A stretch of 64,000 bases of DNA. Source: Valencia hispanica (lineage: Eukaryota > Chordata > Actinopteri > Cyprinodontiformes > Valenciidae). Shown piece by piece: positions 55,801 to 64,000 of the stretch (positions are counted from its first letter, which is position 1; the number at the start of each line of letters is the position of its first letter). Made by a program: the position numbers and the translations under genes. The DNA is taken from NCBI GenBank assembly GCA_963556495.2, contig OY747723.1, positions 12,494,501 to 12,558,500 of the forward strand. Reading direction: 5' to 3'. The notes beneath the pieces are model-generated. The model searched no databases. It was not told where the DNA came from and saw only the letters and a list, made by a program, of their open reading frames with translations.

Positions 55801-58800
55801 GAAATAAACAAAACATTTAATGGCACAAATTATTTTCTTTCCACCTAAGAATTATGCACTACTTTGTGATGGGGTCATTTTTAATCTGTAAAGCACTTTG
55901 ACTTGCAATGATTGAATGAAAAGCGCATTATAAATAATGTTTGATTTGATTTGATTAGATGACCTGTCATGTACAATAGAATACATTAATGTGGTTTTCA
56001 TGTGATGGAACGTGAGGAAATTAAACGAGGAAGGAATTGTATCATTACAAAATGAGACCTTGGTTTTACTTTCATTTTTATTTTGTTGAATCATCAGTCT
56101 AAATTTAGCTTCTTTTTCATCTCAGAAAATGATATTTCTAGATTTAAAACAGCTCTAATCCTGACATTAGCTGAAGAGCAAATATATTCATACACTGTAT
56201 GAAAAGACTCATTATCTTTTTTTTGTTATTATGGGACATTAAGGCAGAGTTTTTCTGCTTTAGATCAGTTAGGATTATCTAAATTTGTATTTGCCAAATG
56301 CCAGAAAAGTGACAGATTATTGTATTATTTGTTCCAAATTCTGAGCTTTACATAAAATAGTATTATTATGATTTCAAGCAGTTTGGGTCAATGATGTCAT
56401 AACATCGTAAGCTTCTGATTTATTTTTTCACAACATCTGAGTTAAGTAGAGGCACAAACAAATGCTTTGTGTGGACATCATAAAAAACACAAAACATCCA
56501 AGATTTCAGGAAGAAAATTGTGTACCTCTATATGTCTGGTCCATCCTGAGGTCCATTCATTTTCCAAATGATTGAAGATGCCACGTCCATCTGTTCAAAC
56601 AGTTATATGTAAGCATAAACAGTATGGGAATTTAGAGCCACCAGACCATTCAGGAAAATGACAAGTTCTGTGTTCCAGAGATTAACGTGTTTTGGTGTGA
56701 AATTGGGTGGGAAAACTATGAAACCGATGTCTACATGGTCACTGAGCAAGAAGGAAGCCATAACTCCAAAAACCAGAATAGTTCACCTGACATAGTTTGT
56801 TGTTAAAATAACAAGAACTTGTAATAATTTATCTAGTCCCCAACGGTAAAACTAAGGCAAACCTAATGTACAGTGTGGTTTCAGCACACTACAGCTAAGT
56901 ACAATAAAACAGTTTAACTTTAGAATTGAGCAGCAATTCTTAGACCGGCATTTAAATTAAATACAGTATAAACAGCTATAAGTGATGACTGCCATTAGTG
57001 TTACAGCTCTGTTGTACAACCTGGTGCCATTATTACAGAAAAAGTTGTCTTTCCACCTCATTTTAAAATTCAAGAAACACGATCAAGACCTTGGCTGCTT
57101 CAAAACATCTGTTGTGCAATGTTCACAAGAATACAATAACACAAGGGGATCATTTTAAAAGTAAAGCATTACATGACAAGTAGACGGCAATCAGATTGAC
57201 TTCTCTGAATAGGCATTCTTCCAAGAGGAGCAATTATGACTGGTGGCAATAACTGACAACATGTTTCAAAAATCATTAAACAATATAAAAGAAAACATGT
57301 TATAGTTAAATACTCGGAATGGAAAAATCAGAGCTCATCATAAACATGGCCTTTTCAATCTAATCTGTGCTCAGTAAGACATGAGAGAAGGGTTAATGAC
57401 TTCATAGAATGGACTCAGCTTTGAGACTCATTGAATCAGTAAAGTTTGTTTAATACTTAAAATGAGCTCAATCACTCACATCTTACTTCCAAATGTCAAA
57501 GTTAGAGTTGGGTCAGGCAAGCCTGGAGGCAACTGGAACCAACCAATTAGAGAATTATAGTAGCGTAGCGTTATTCCAGAATGCATTGCAAGTTCACAGT
57601 AACATGATGTAAACAGATAATGCAAAAGAGAACCTCTAATAATATGATTATGTAAACCCAAAATGTTATGGTGATATACTATATTTTGCTGCTAAAGTGC
57701 CAATTTTACTGTTAAAATAACAAAGATTATTTACATTGTTTGCAAATGCACTTACAGACGAAAGCCTTCATTTTTTGGCACATATCCTGTGGTTTGTTTA
57801 AACTGCAAAATGGAGGAAGCTTGCAGGCCTTTGTACATCAACTGTGGGGGTATGGGGTGGTAGCGTCATGTCGTGTGATTGTTTTGCTGCAGGAGAGTTG
57901 TGTCACTTCACAGAATAGATTATATTTTGAGGAAAGAACATTATGTGGAAATAAGGCAAAATCTCAAGACATTAACCAGTAAGTTTCAAAGGTACAAAGA
58001 AGTCTTTGACTGCAGTCATGGTATAAAATGAGTGACAAAGAGTCATAAGGACTACAAAGCCAGTGTTTTGGAGCGACCATCACAAAGCTCTGATCTCAGT
58101 TCCATAGAAAATGTGTGGGGAGAACAGAGACGGTGTGTGTAACCAAGGCGTCCTATAATCTTGACCCAGTTACACCAGTTCTGTCAGGAGGAATGGGCCA
58201 AAAAAACTATTGTGAGAAGTTTGTGGAAGGAGACCCAAAATGTTTGACGCCATAGAGTCTAGAGGGCAATTCTACCAAATGGAGAGGAAATATACGGTGC
58301 AACGGTGGCTCAGGTGATGGGAGTTCGTCCCGTAATTGGTTGGTTGCAGGCTCCGTCCGTCTCAGTCATTGTGTCCTTGGGTAAGAAACTTCAGCCGCCT
58401 TGCCTGCTGGTGGTGATCATTGTGCCCGGTGGCGCAGATTGTACAGCAGCCTCGCTTAGTTTAGTCTACCCCAGGGCTGCATGCATGTGAATGGGTGTGT
58501 GAATGGGTGAATGACTGAATGCAGTGTGAAGCACTTTGGAGTCCTTTGGTGTAGATAAAGCGCTATACAAGTACACACCATTTACCATATGTGAACTTCT
58601 AAAAATCTAAGTACCCCCTATATTTAAAAGGGGTTTGTATTTTATTTTTATCTAGACTGTACGAAACAAACAGCAGCAATGATACAGAACGCACCTAAGA
58701 ACAATTTAGTTGCTAATTGACCTAAAATAAGTGCCTTTAGACGAGAGTTGGGCAACACTAAACTCAAAGGTACCACATTGAGAGAACATGACATGTCATG

Positions 58801-61800
58801 TCCTTGGGCAAGACATTTCACCCTTATGCCTACTGGTGGTGGTCAGAGCGCCCAAAGGCGCCAGTGTTCGGCAACCTCGCTTTCCTGTCAGTGTGCCCCA
58901 GGGCAGCTGTGGCCACAATGCAGCTTGCCATCACCAGTGTGTGAATGTGTGCGTGAATGACTTAATGGAGTGTGAAGCACTTTGGGGTCCCGAAGGACTA
59001 AATAAAGCGCCATACAAGTACAGGTCATTTACCATTTAAATTAAAGGTTTCTTCTTTGGAACCCCTAAAGTTGACTTTTCAAGTTTTAAAAATTACACAT
59101 ACATACTCCTTAACAGGTTTCCTTCCAGGATTGCCCTGTATTTAGCTCCGACTGTCTCCCCATCAGCTCTTTCCCTGCAGAGGAAAAGCATCAACAAAGC
59201 ATGGTTATCTTATGCAATCTTTTTTCATGCAATGGTGTGTTCAGTCTTAGTTTTCTACCACATTTTTGGCAAAAATGCAAGACTAATAGTTGCCCTTTTA
59301 ACAGACAGAGCTGGCACTGCAGGAGCTTCAGGGATCCACCCTTCAGGCGGGAGAATTGATCTACAGAAAGAGTGGTGAGAAGAATGCCATTGTTCAAAAG
59401 ACAAAGAAGAGTGGCACAAAAATACAGAACAATACAAGTAGAAAACCTGTTAGACTGCATCAGGTTTTGGATTAGGGTGTATGTTCACCTTCAAGGAGAA
59501 CAAAAAAACCAACATACATCTAATCTGATGTTTACATATGGACCTTATGTAGTCTGTATGATCTTGAGCCATTTTTCATTTTTAGCTCAATACAAATACT
59601 ATTACTTTTAATTCAATTGAAATACACTGTACATGTCCAGTTTTTGTGTTTTTCGCAGGCAATGGAGTGTCAGTCTTCATCAAGAAGTGATGATGCTCAG
59701 CTCCCATCACTGCACAAGTGCTTGAACACATTTGTGCATACATGTACATAAACACAGACACTCACACTTAATGATTTGTGACATTGGAGCATCCCTGTGT
59801 CCTCAGTGCGTGCCTCGACCAGAAGCCTGTGTTGCTCACTCATCCACACTGCTCCTCCCCATCACATCACAGCCTGCAGTAGGAGTATGCATTAGAGATT
59901 CTGTTCATGATGTGTTCTCCACATACAGACATGGGGTCTGCTTCCGATGAACCGGTTAATGGTGTTTGTATTCAGAAATAAATTAGAAAAACTAAAACAT
60001 TTCAAAGTAAGCAGTTGTGCACTTGAATTTGGTTCATGTTACATTCTGTTCATTATTTTCCTCCTCCTCCGCCCCTCCCGTCCCAGCTCTCCTGGAGTCC
60101 TGGTCACGTGCTCAGTGCTCCCATTTGCTTTGAAATCTCCATCGGCAAGCGGAGAGCGAACAGAAAAGCAGCAGAATTAATTCTCTACACCGCGCAGCGC
60201 ACTCCATTGCTGATGTAGTCGTCAGAGACAAGGTTTTATCCCGTCATAACTGCTCACAGATTAATCTCAGCCCAGATTGGTGAGCTGTCATGCTGCTGGT
60301 CTGGGGTCAGCAATGTTAGATGGAGAAAACTGGTGCCTATAAATAGAAGCTGGGACCTGCAGGGAGGAGATTCTGGCTCGTTTGTCATACCACGCAGGGC
60401 TAAGCTTTGTGTGGGATAGAGAAGAGAAGGATGTAGTATCTGTCATGGATATTGGATGTCAGCCTTAATTTCATTTAATGGGCTGTTACCAGGAGATGAG
60501 TAAATTATAAAAAAAAATGAAAGGAAAAAAGTAATGGAAAATGAGAGAAATGTTCTACTCTGTTTTGGCCTGTTTTCTGCACCCTCTTTTTACTGTTATC
60601 ACAGCTGCATGTCTTGAGGTATGTCTTTATCAACTTACATCTAAATGATCATTTTTTTCCCATTATTCTTTGCAAAATCCCTCAAGTTCAATTAGACTGG
60701 ATGGAGAGAGTGGGTGGATTTTAGTCGTCATGGATTTTCATTTAGATTTATGTCTGGACTTTGACTTGGCCATTCTAGCACACCGATATGCTTCGATCTG
60801 ATCTATCCCTCTGTTGTCCTGGTGGAAGGTGAACCTTTCTACCCCAGTCTCAGGTCTTCTCAGCCTCTAAAAGTTTTCTTCCATGACTTTGATATATTCA
60901 TGTTCTCATCAACACAGACCCACCTCCCTGTCCCTGCTAAAGAGATGCATCCCCACAGCATTATGCTGCCGTTACCTTATTTCTCAGTTTGGAAAACCTA
61001 ATTCTTATCCAAGGCTATGTAAGTAGCTATTTTGTCACTGTTGGAATATTAATGTTAACTTTTTATGCAATCTGTGTCGCACTGGATGAGAGTTGTTCAA
61101 ACATAGAGGTGATAACAATATCAACAAAATAAGATAAGGGCGGTATTTCAAATTACCTTGAACCATGAGCTCATCAGCTAACCTTGTATGTTTATTGTTC
61201 ATTGTTAGTCCCTCTGTTCCCCCTGTTCATGTTCCTATACAGTAAGTATGTCAGCACTCAGCATCTGTCCACTCTACTTTACAGATCTGGCTTTCTGTTC
61301 ACGTTTTGTACGTGTGTGTGTCTTTTTGTAAGAGAGGTTCTAAAGGCTGTGCAGGATGTCAACAATCACCACCATCAACTATATTCAGCAGTTCAACCAT
61401 TTATATACTGTTGTTTTATGTGCAGCATAAGTGTGTACTGTTGTCCTAAGTTAACCCCGCGAAAATTGAAATGTTCAAAATTCAAATATAAACACCACTT
61501 TCACTCAGAAGAGGCACATATATAGACTCAAAGTAAAAGCAGGAAAATAGGGTGAAATGATGTAGATGGTATCACCTTGACAACTGTTTGTACTGAGGTC
61601 CATGGTCTGGAGATGCTGGCATCCAGGGCTCCGGGCATTAAGGTTTTTAATTGGATGAAAACAATCAATGAAAGGTGTCTCTCTTTAACCAAGGATAAAG
61701 TAGTCACTGACTAAATGCTGACATGACCACAACTGCTTACACGTTTCCCTATTGCTTTATTTAACCCGATATGTCTTCATTTGGCATTTTGACGCCCACT

Positions 61801-63504
61801 TAAATAATGAATCTGTCCTTCTTGTGTCTTATTAAAGGAACAGAACACAGTGAATAGCAAGCTAGGATCCCTTCTATATATCAAATAGCACACTAAGCAT
61901 TCAGAGACAGCAGACTTCTATTTTCTTTTAAGTCAGCAATTTTTAGATACAACCAAAGCTACATTCATTAGCACTACTCCTTTTTAATAACATTCTACAC
62001 ACTGAGCATGTGCAGTTGTGCCAGTTCCTGAGTGAGTCAGCTTGCCAAGACTAGATTGTACATGACTTAAAGGAATAGTTCCACATTTTTGAAATGATAT
62101 TTTGTCAAAAGTTGATAAGTTATTGTTTTAGCGTTGGAAGAGGCAGAGATGGGTTGTTCGATGGACCAGTGTGTGAACCTTTCTTATGCTTTTGTGGGAC
62201 ATGAGTTGACGGGAGGTAGCTGATTTGCTGGATGTGATCTGGCCTGTTCCGATTTGAGGTGATTATTTTTGGTTTCATGTTCATTTAGCCTTAGGGTGGT
62301 GGCAGGGACTTTTTGGGGGGTACCAGCTGGGGCTACAAATTGGTTTAGTCGTGCCTCTCCTTTTCCCTACTGCAGACACTCCCATCACACTTTACCTACT
62401 AACAAATTCCTCCTTTACTTCTGTGTACACATTCATACCAGGAGACACACACACACACACACACACACACTGTTGCCCATAAAGTTGCAATAATTTTGTT
62501 TTTAGACATATTTCTCTTTTTATTGTTGATCCATTTTCCCTCGGTGTTTGCACCTGTTTACTTCTTCTGAGAATGGAACGTATTAAGCGTTTCCAGTAAT
62601 TAACTGATATGAAAGAGTTGTTTTTAGATGTGCACTTCCTCCGTCCTCCTACCTCCATCTACTGTGTAATAAAGTAATAATATTTATTATGACCTTTTCT
62701 GTAAATACTTGGCCAAAGAAATGTTGGAAGGGTTTAAAGGTATAAAAAACAGTGTTGACAGTTTTTTTCAGATCTTTAAAACTTTGCTTTGATCCTTCTC
62801 TGACTTGCTGTGTAACTTCAGCCTCTTGGTCAAATAATTAATCTTGATTTACAGTAAATAAAAACATCAAAAGTTATATGCTGCAGCTAGGATATTACCT
62901 GTTTCGTACCTTATAATGGAATGTCAATTCAGAAATCTCGAAGTATTCCTTTAAGGTTTTGGCCCCATTACATGTGCTTTTTGAAAGCGTCACTCAAAAA
63001 CCTGTCTATTCTGGTACTTTGAATATGAGTGTGGGTTTTTGTTTCACAGCTGGTTGTCCGTTGTTGCCATGGCAACCATGAATGTAAGCTTTATGTGACA
63101 GGTTGTCGGAGTGGGTTGGGCCGAGACAGGCTGGCAGGTTTTCTATCTGTGTGTGTGTGTGTGTGTGTGTCTGCGTGTGTGTGTCTATGTAGGTGATCTT
63201 ACATAACAACCTTCAGCATCTCTTTAAAAATATGCATTTTGCTTGAATGAGGAAGGAAATGCTTCTCTGCTGTGAGAAGGCATATGTCAGGGGGTCTTAT
63301 CGAATTTTCTCAGAGAAATGCTACATATCGCTACGTCCTGCATATAAACAATATTGCAGTATATGTTGCATTACAGGTATAATTCATACGCTGAGTAATA
63401 ACTCCTTGTTTGTCTCCTGTAGAGAACTGATGAGGAGGCGGTGTTGGACCGCGGGGGCACACGTTCTATGCTCAACACCAATTTTGAGAAGGAAGAACTT
63501 GAAG
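43838..63504 (+). CDS. slc4a10: slc4a10 (NBCn2/NCBE sodium-coupled bicarbonate transporter), 5' exons only
   Basis: Exons at 43838-43885 and 63423-63504 encode MDITDQGAQMEPLLPT and RTDEEAVLDRGGTRSMLNTN through FEKEELEG. These closely match the N-terminus I know for vertebrate SLC4A10 (MEIKDQGAQMEPLLPT, then a DEEAVVDRGGTRS block). The full protein, about 1100 residues in mammals, is a plasma-membrane transporter that brings sodium and bicarbonate into neurons and choroid plexus cells, controlling cell pH and fluid secretion. Only the start of the cytoplasmic N-terminal domain is in the window; the bicarbonate-transport membrane domain lies beyond 64000. Between the two sure exons are a candidate cassette exon (48125-48154) and an alternative first exon (53270-53308). 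SLC4A7 and SLC4A8 share the DEEAVVD block but not the first-exon peptide. Confidence 0.9.
44650..44869 (-). repeat. Tc1-like relic, outer left part
   Basis: ATTTTGTCACATTGCGTCC, TTTTATTGGGATTTTTATGTG and CAGTGCAACCACTTAAAG are the terminal blocks of the common Tc1-like family. The relic resumes at 46452 after another Tc1 element. Confidence 0.65.
44870..46451 (+). mobile_element. Tc1-type transposon with long inverted ends
   Basis: CACTGAACAAAAATATAAACG at the left is mirrored at the right end, and the match runs on through the CAAAAACAAAAGTGTT and AGCTCATGAAAAA blocks, so the inverted repeats are about 60 bp or more. TA follows the right end (46452-46453); the left flank reads GA, one base off the expected TA. 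The 1582-bp element is inserted in an older Tc1 relic in slc4a10 intron 1. Confidence 0.9.
45147..46165 (+). pseudogene. Tc1-like transposase pseudogene
   Basis: The first frame (45147-45449) holds the DNA-binding part (LQLFERAIGILTAGMSTRA, RPRVTAQAQDLHIQQDHL). A stop follows QTV at about 45450. The second frame (45536-46165) holds GVMVWAGVCYGQQPQVHFID, LMLQHDNTRPHVAR with an intact catalytic Asp, and AYSPDLSPIQRILDAL, where the last catalytic acidic residue (usually SPIEH) is Gln. It is inactive. Confidence 0.88.
46500..47420 (-). pseudogene. Tc1-like relic, continuing from 44650-44869
   Basis: Plus-strand blocks such as CAGAACTTTGACAGACCATTC, GATTTGATCTAAACCATTCC and GATGCTGACACCACCATG are the reverse complement of transposase coding sequence. 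CACTTTTCAGATTTCTG at about 47328 is the right terminal zone. Frames are broken. Confidence 0.65.
48125..48154 (+). CDS. slc4a10: Candidate 30-nt in-frame cassette exon of slc4a10
   Basis: A pyrimidine-rich acceptor (TTCTTTGACTTTCAG) precedes 30 nt that read EQSSQESKGV with no stop, followed by a strong donor GTGAGT. The exon is phase 0-0, so it fits exactly between the first coding exon and the exon at 63423. It could add ten polar residues to the N-terminus. I do not recall it from mammalian SLC4A10, so transcript evidence is the deciding test. Confidence 0.5.
48340..48610 (-). repeat. Degraded Tc1-like scrap of a different family
   Basis: GCATTTCAATCCGGTTGAGG and CAAACCATCACCATGCCACC, on the minus strand, resemble transposase sequence near the catalytic region. 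The family is uncertain. Confidence 0.4.
48611..50010. other. slc4a10 intron, AT-rich, nothing recognised
   Basis: A stretch at about 49735-49860 is made of degenerate GAACTGAATTGA-like units, probably simple-sequence decay. No gene or clear transposon was found. Confidence 0.5.
50011..50900 (+). pseudogene. L1-type LINE ORF2 C-terminal fragment
   Basis: IISDFLWKREIPRIRKTVLE, then GGLSLPNFQFYCWATNICKI, is the region after the polymerase in L1-type ORF2. Further on, in shifted frames, are TQWHTKGIRCFRDLYKSG, DNDWWDRALSTIHKTSICAR, and ICDRCNGPPC, the last being the start of the usual CxxC block. Stops and shifts are present. It is truncated at both ends and lies in slc4a10 intron 1. Confidence 0.8.
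50941..51589. other. slc4a10 intron with a repeat end
   Basis: A GGGGCTCGCCCCATAGTTTG block followed by AGAAACACTG (about 51549-51578) looks like the end of a non-autonomous DNA repeat. Its partner end was not found. Nothing else was recognised. Confidence 0.4.
51590..52000 (+). repeat. Dispersed repeat, inverse copy of 9510-9840
   Basis: Blocks GAGACCTGTCAATC, GAGTTGTCATGAGGGT, AAACATGTTTATT, CTGTGAAGTTGGC and GCAGAGTTTGCCCCTT are shared in opposite orientation with 9510-9840. It has no coding content. Confidence 0.6.
52001..52850. other. slc4a10 intron, no gene recognised
   Basis: A short Tc1 scrap (GTGGTGGCAGCATCAC near 52162) is present. The rest is unassigned and lies upstream of the alternative first exon. 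Confidence 0.45.
52851..53269 (+). promoter_or_regulatory. slc4a10: Likely second promoter and 5' UTR of slc4a10
   Basis: GC content rises compared with neighbouring intron DNA, with purine-rich GAGGCAGGAGCAGGAGCC-type sequence at about 52930-52965. It leads into the alternative first coding exon. An in-frame TAA at 53252-53254 shows that translation of that exon must begin at or after 53270. Confidence 0.45.
53270..53308 (+). CDS. slc4a10: Candidate alternative first coding exon of slc4a10
   Basis: It encodes MISVDLKKGFVCQ and ends in phase 0 at CAG|GTAGGC, so it would join the exon at 63423 in frame, giving a protein that starts with this peptide instead of MDITDQGAQMEPLLPT. Mammalian SLC4A10 is known to have alternative N-termini from different promoters, which supports the idea. 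The start codon is the first ATG after an in-frame stop. Confidence 0.6.
53309..54619. other. slc4a10 intron, nothing recognised
   Basis: No repeat or exon could be named. The overlapping opposite frames near 53794-54234 are likely chance. Confidence 0.5.
54620..55860 (+). pseudogene. Tc1-like relic, most complete copy of the common family
   Basis: The family's blocks appear in order: CCAGTGCAATCACCTGCC, TCTGTGAAGTTCTCAGAGG, AGCATCATGAAGACCAAGGA, CACCTAAACTGACAGGTCAG, GCCATCGTTGAACAAAAATC, TGGCAGCATCATGCCGTG, ATCCAGAAAGACAACCAG, GGAGGTTCACTTTCCAGAAG, AAATGGAATGGTTTAGTTC and GTGAAAGGTGGTTCTACAAA. Indels and stops leave only short frames (55245-55514, 55349-55573). It cannot encode transposase. 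Confidence 0.82.
55885..55962 (+). repeat. LINE-like 3' terminus
   Basis: TAAAGCACTTTGACTTGCAA, GCGCATTATAAATAATG and a TTTGATTTGATT tail have the form of a fish LINE 3' end. No coding part is attached. Confidence 0.5.
56550..58285 (+). pseudogene. Salmonid-type Tc1 relic
   Basis: GATGCCACGTCCATCTGTTC, then GTGTTCCAGAGATTAACGTG, GAGCAAGAAGGAAGCCATAA, GGGGTGGTAGCGTCATG, AGCGACCATCACAAAGCTCTG and GAGGAATGGGCC follow the order of a second Tc1 family common in fish. Its right end may continue beyond the SINE-like insertion, at about 58595 (GTGAACTTCTAAAAATC). Coding is destroyed by indels. It lies in an slc4a10 intron. Confidence 0.7.
58290..58594 (+). mobile_element. SINE-like repeat with tRNA-type promoter boxes (copy 1)
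   Basis: TGGCTCAGGTG at about 58307 fits the tRNA A-box pattern and GGTTGCAGGCTCC at about 58342 is a degenerate B box at a fitting distance. The body carries TGTGAAGCACTTTGGAGTCC and AAGCGCTATACAAGTACA, a frequent fish repeat 3' region. It interrupts a Tc1 relic. A hAT-type MITE origin is the alternative. Confidence 0.55.
58780..59042 (+). mobile_element. Same repeat, 5'-shortened (copy 2)
   Basis: TCCTTGGGCAAGACATTTCA, TGTGAAGCACTTTGGGGTCC and AAGCGCCATACAAGTACAGG match copy 1, but the A/B-box head is missing. Confidence 0.6.
59100..59300 (-). repeat. Tc1-like scrap
   Basis: CAGGTTTCCTTCCAGGATTGCC, AGGAAAAGCATCAACAAAGC and CAATGGTGTGTTCAG are reverse-strand transposase blocks of the common Tc1-like family. 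Confidence 0.6.
59600..60729. other. slc4a10 intron, nothing recognised
   Basis: A slightly GC-richer part at 60060-60240 has no exon-like reading compatible with the gene. No known repeat was named. Confidence 0.45.
60730..61060 (-). repeat. Tc1-like scrap
   Basis: TTATGTCTGGACTTTGACTTGG, GCTTCGATCTGATCTATCCC, GTGGAAGGTGAACC, CACAGCATTATGCTGCCG and AAGTAGCTATTTTGTC are reverse-strand transposase blocks of the common family. Confidence 0.65.
62445..62470. repeat. CA microsatellite
   Basis: An uninterrupted run of about 13 CA units. Confidence 0.95.
63149..63184. repeat. GT microsatellite
   Basis: A run of GT units with one CTGC interruption. Confidence 0.95.
63423..63504 (+). CDS. slc4a10: slc4a10 first shared exon
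   Basis: After the acceptor TCTCCTGTAG it encodes RTDEEAVLDRGGTRSMLNTN and FEKEELEG, ending with one base of the next codon before GTAACT. The DEEAV-DRGGTRS block is characteristic of the sodium-coupled bicarbonate transporters, and the exon accepts phase 0 from each of the candidate upstream exons. Confidence 0.94.
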
Positions 63505-64000
63505 GTAACTAACTGCCTTATGTGATACTTTGTGTAACCTAGTTGACTTAAAGCGCCCCTGGCATGAAATTCCCCGTGACGTTTGGGCCCTTTTTAGTCA
63601 CACTCTAAATACCTTAATACTGTATCAAAGGATTGTTTGCTGTAATTCAGCCTTGTTGTAGAATTGCAGCCCCTGCTGGGTGGCCCTTCTGTTAGCATTA
63701 GCACAGAACGACCGAGTTTTGGTGGGCGGGGCCCAAGCCATGCGCCTCTATTGTCAGTTGAGTCTCTAAGGTCCGCATCTGATGAAACATTGACAGACAT
63801 GCATTTGCGCACCACAAATTGCCCAAATTCCAATATTATGTATGAAATGTAATTCAGTTTAGGCCTAATTATATTGTGTGTTGAACAATAATTTGTTTAC
63901 AAATTACAGGCCTAATCAAATATTTGATCATCCATCCACACATCCATCCGTCCTCATTACGTCTCTAGCTTCACCAAGACAGTAATGGCTCAGTTATCGG
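63505..64000. other. Next slc4a10 intron, to window edge
   Basis: The continuation of the protein (expected to begin GHRT...) is not found before 64000. A CATCCATCCACACATCCATC run near 63930 is a short GGAT-type repeat. Confidence 0.55.

Larger units (their letters stand above)
61061..63422. other. slc4a10 intron before the shared exon
   Basis: Two dinucleotide microsatellites are present. No exon or defined transposon was recognised; the frames at 61184-61525 and 62392-62658 have no domain. Confidence 0.45.

Noticed and set aside
60036..60240. Possible extra slc4a10 exon in GC-richer DNA
   Set aside because: No phase-compatible reading with acceptor and donor resembles the protein.

Overview
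The window is vertebrate nuclear DNA, most probably from a teleost fish. It has multi-exon genes with GT-AG introns, AT-rich non-coding DNA, and the mixture of L2-type and L1-type LINEs, Tc1-like and hAT elements and their short derivatives that is typical of fish genomes. No bacterial features, CRISPR array, rRNA or tRNA gene was seen.

Two protein-coding genes can be read. On the minus strand, from 27691 down to 8084, lie ten coding exons of a germinal-centre kinase of the GCK-III group, best matching STK24/MST3 in its short-N-terminus isoform. All exon phases join, giving a 421-residue kinase with intact catalytic motifs and a PDCD10/MO25-type C-terminal tail. A CpG-rich promoter region lies upstream (about 27700-28470). 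On the plus strand, from 43838 to beyond the window, is the 5' part of slc4a10 (NBCn2/NCBE, a sodium-coupled bicarbonate transporter). It shows a first coding exon (43838-43885), the first shared exon (63423-63504), a candidate alternative first exon (53270-53308) and a candidate 30-nt cassette exon (48125-48154), all with compatible reading phase. The two genes are divergent, their start codons about 16 kb apart.

Most of the rest is transposon-derived. From left to right: an inverted pair of L2-type LINE copies (1-1045 and 2845-5013); the 10-kb last intron of stk24, holding an L2 3' end, a Tc1-like element inserted in a BED-finger hAT relic, a 1.98-kb hAT-type element with perfect 8-bp target duplications, and a Harbinger-like MITE split by another repeat; hAT-type MITEs inside other stk24 introns, one 43 bp from an exon; a foldback element (28941-29534) inserted in an old Tc1 relic; a nearly complete but broken L2-type LINE (30484-35100) with an SGNH-type ORF1; a second L2 copy interrupted by a candidate retroviral LTR; and, in the slc4a10 introns, further Tc1 relics, an L1-type ORF2 fragment, SINE-like repeats and microsatellites.

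The window shows gene structure and transposon history rather than a new operon-like system. The most unusual items are the foldback element built from tandem hairpin units, the in-frame cassette exon and alternative start of slc4a10, a 25-nt perfect snap-back hairpin at 10168-10223, and the double reading of the stk24 stop/donor.
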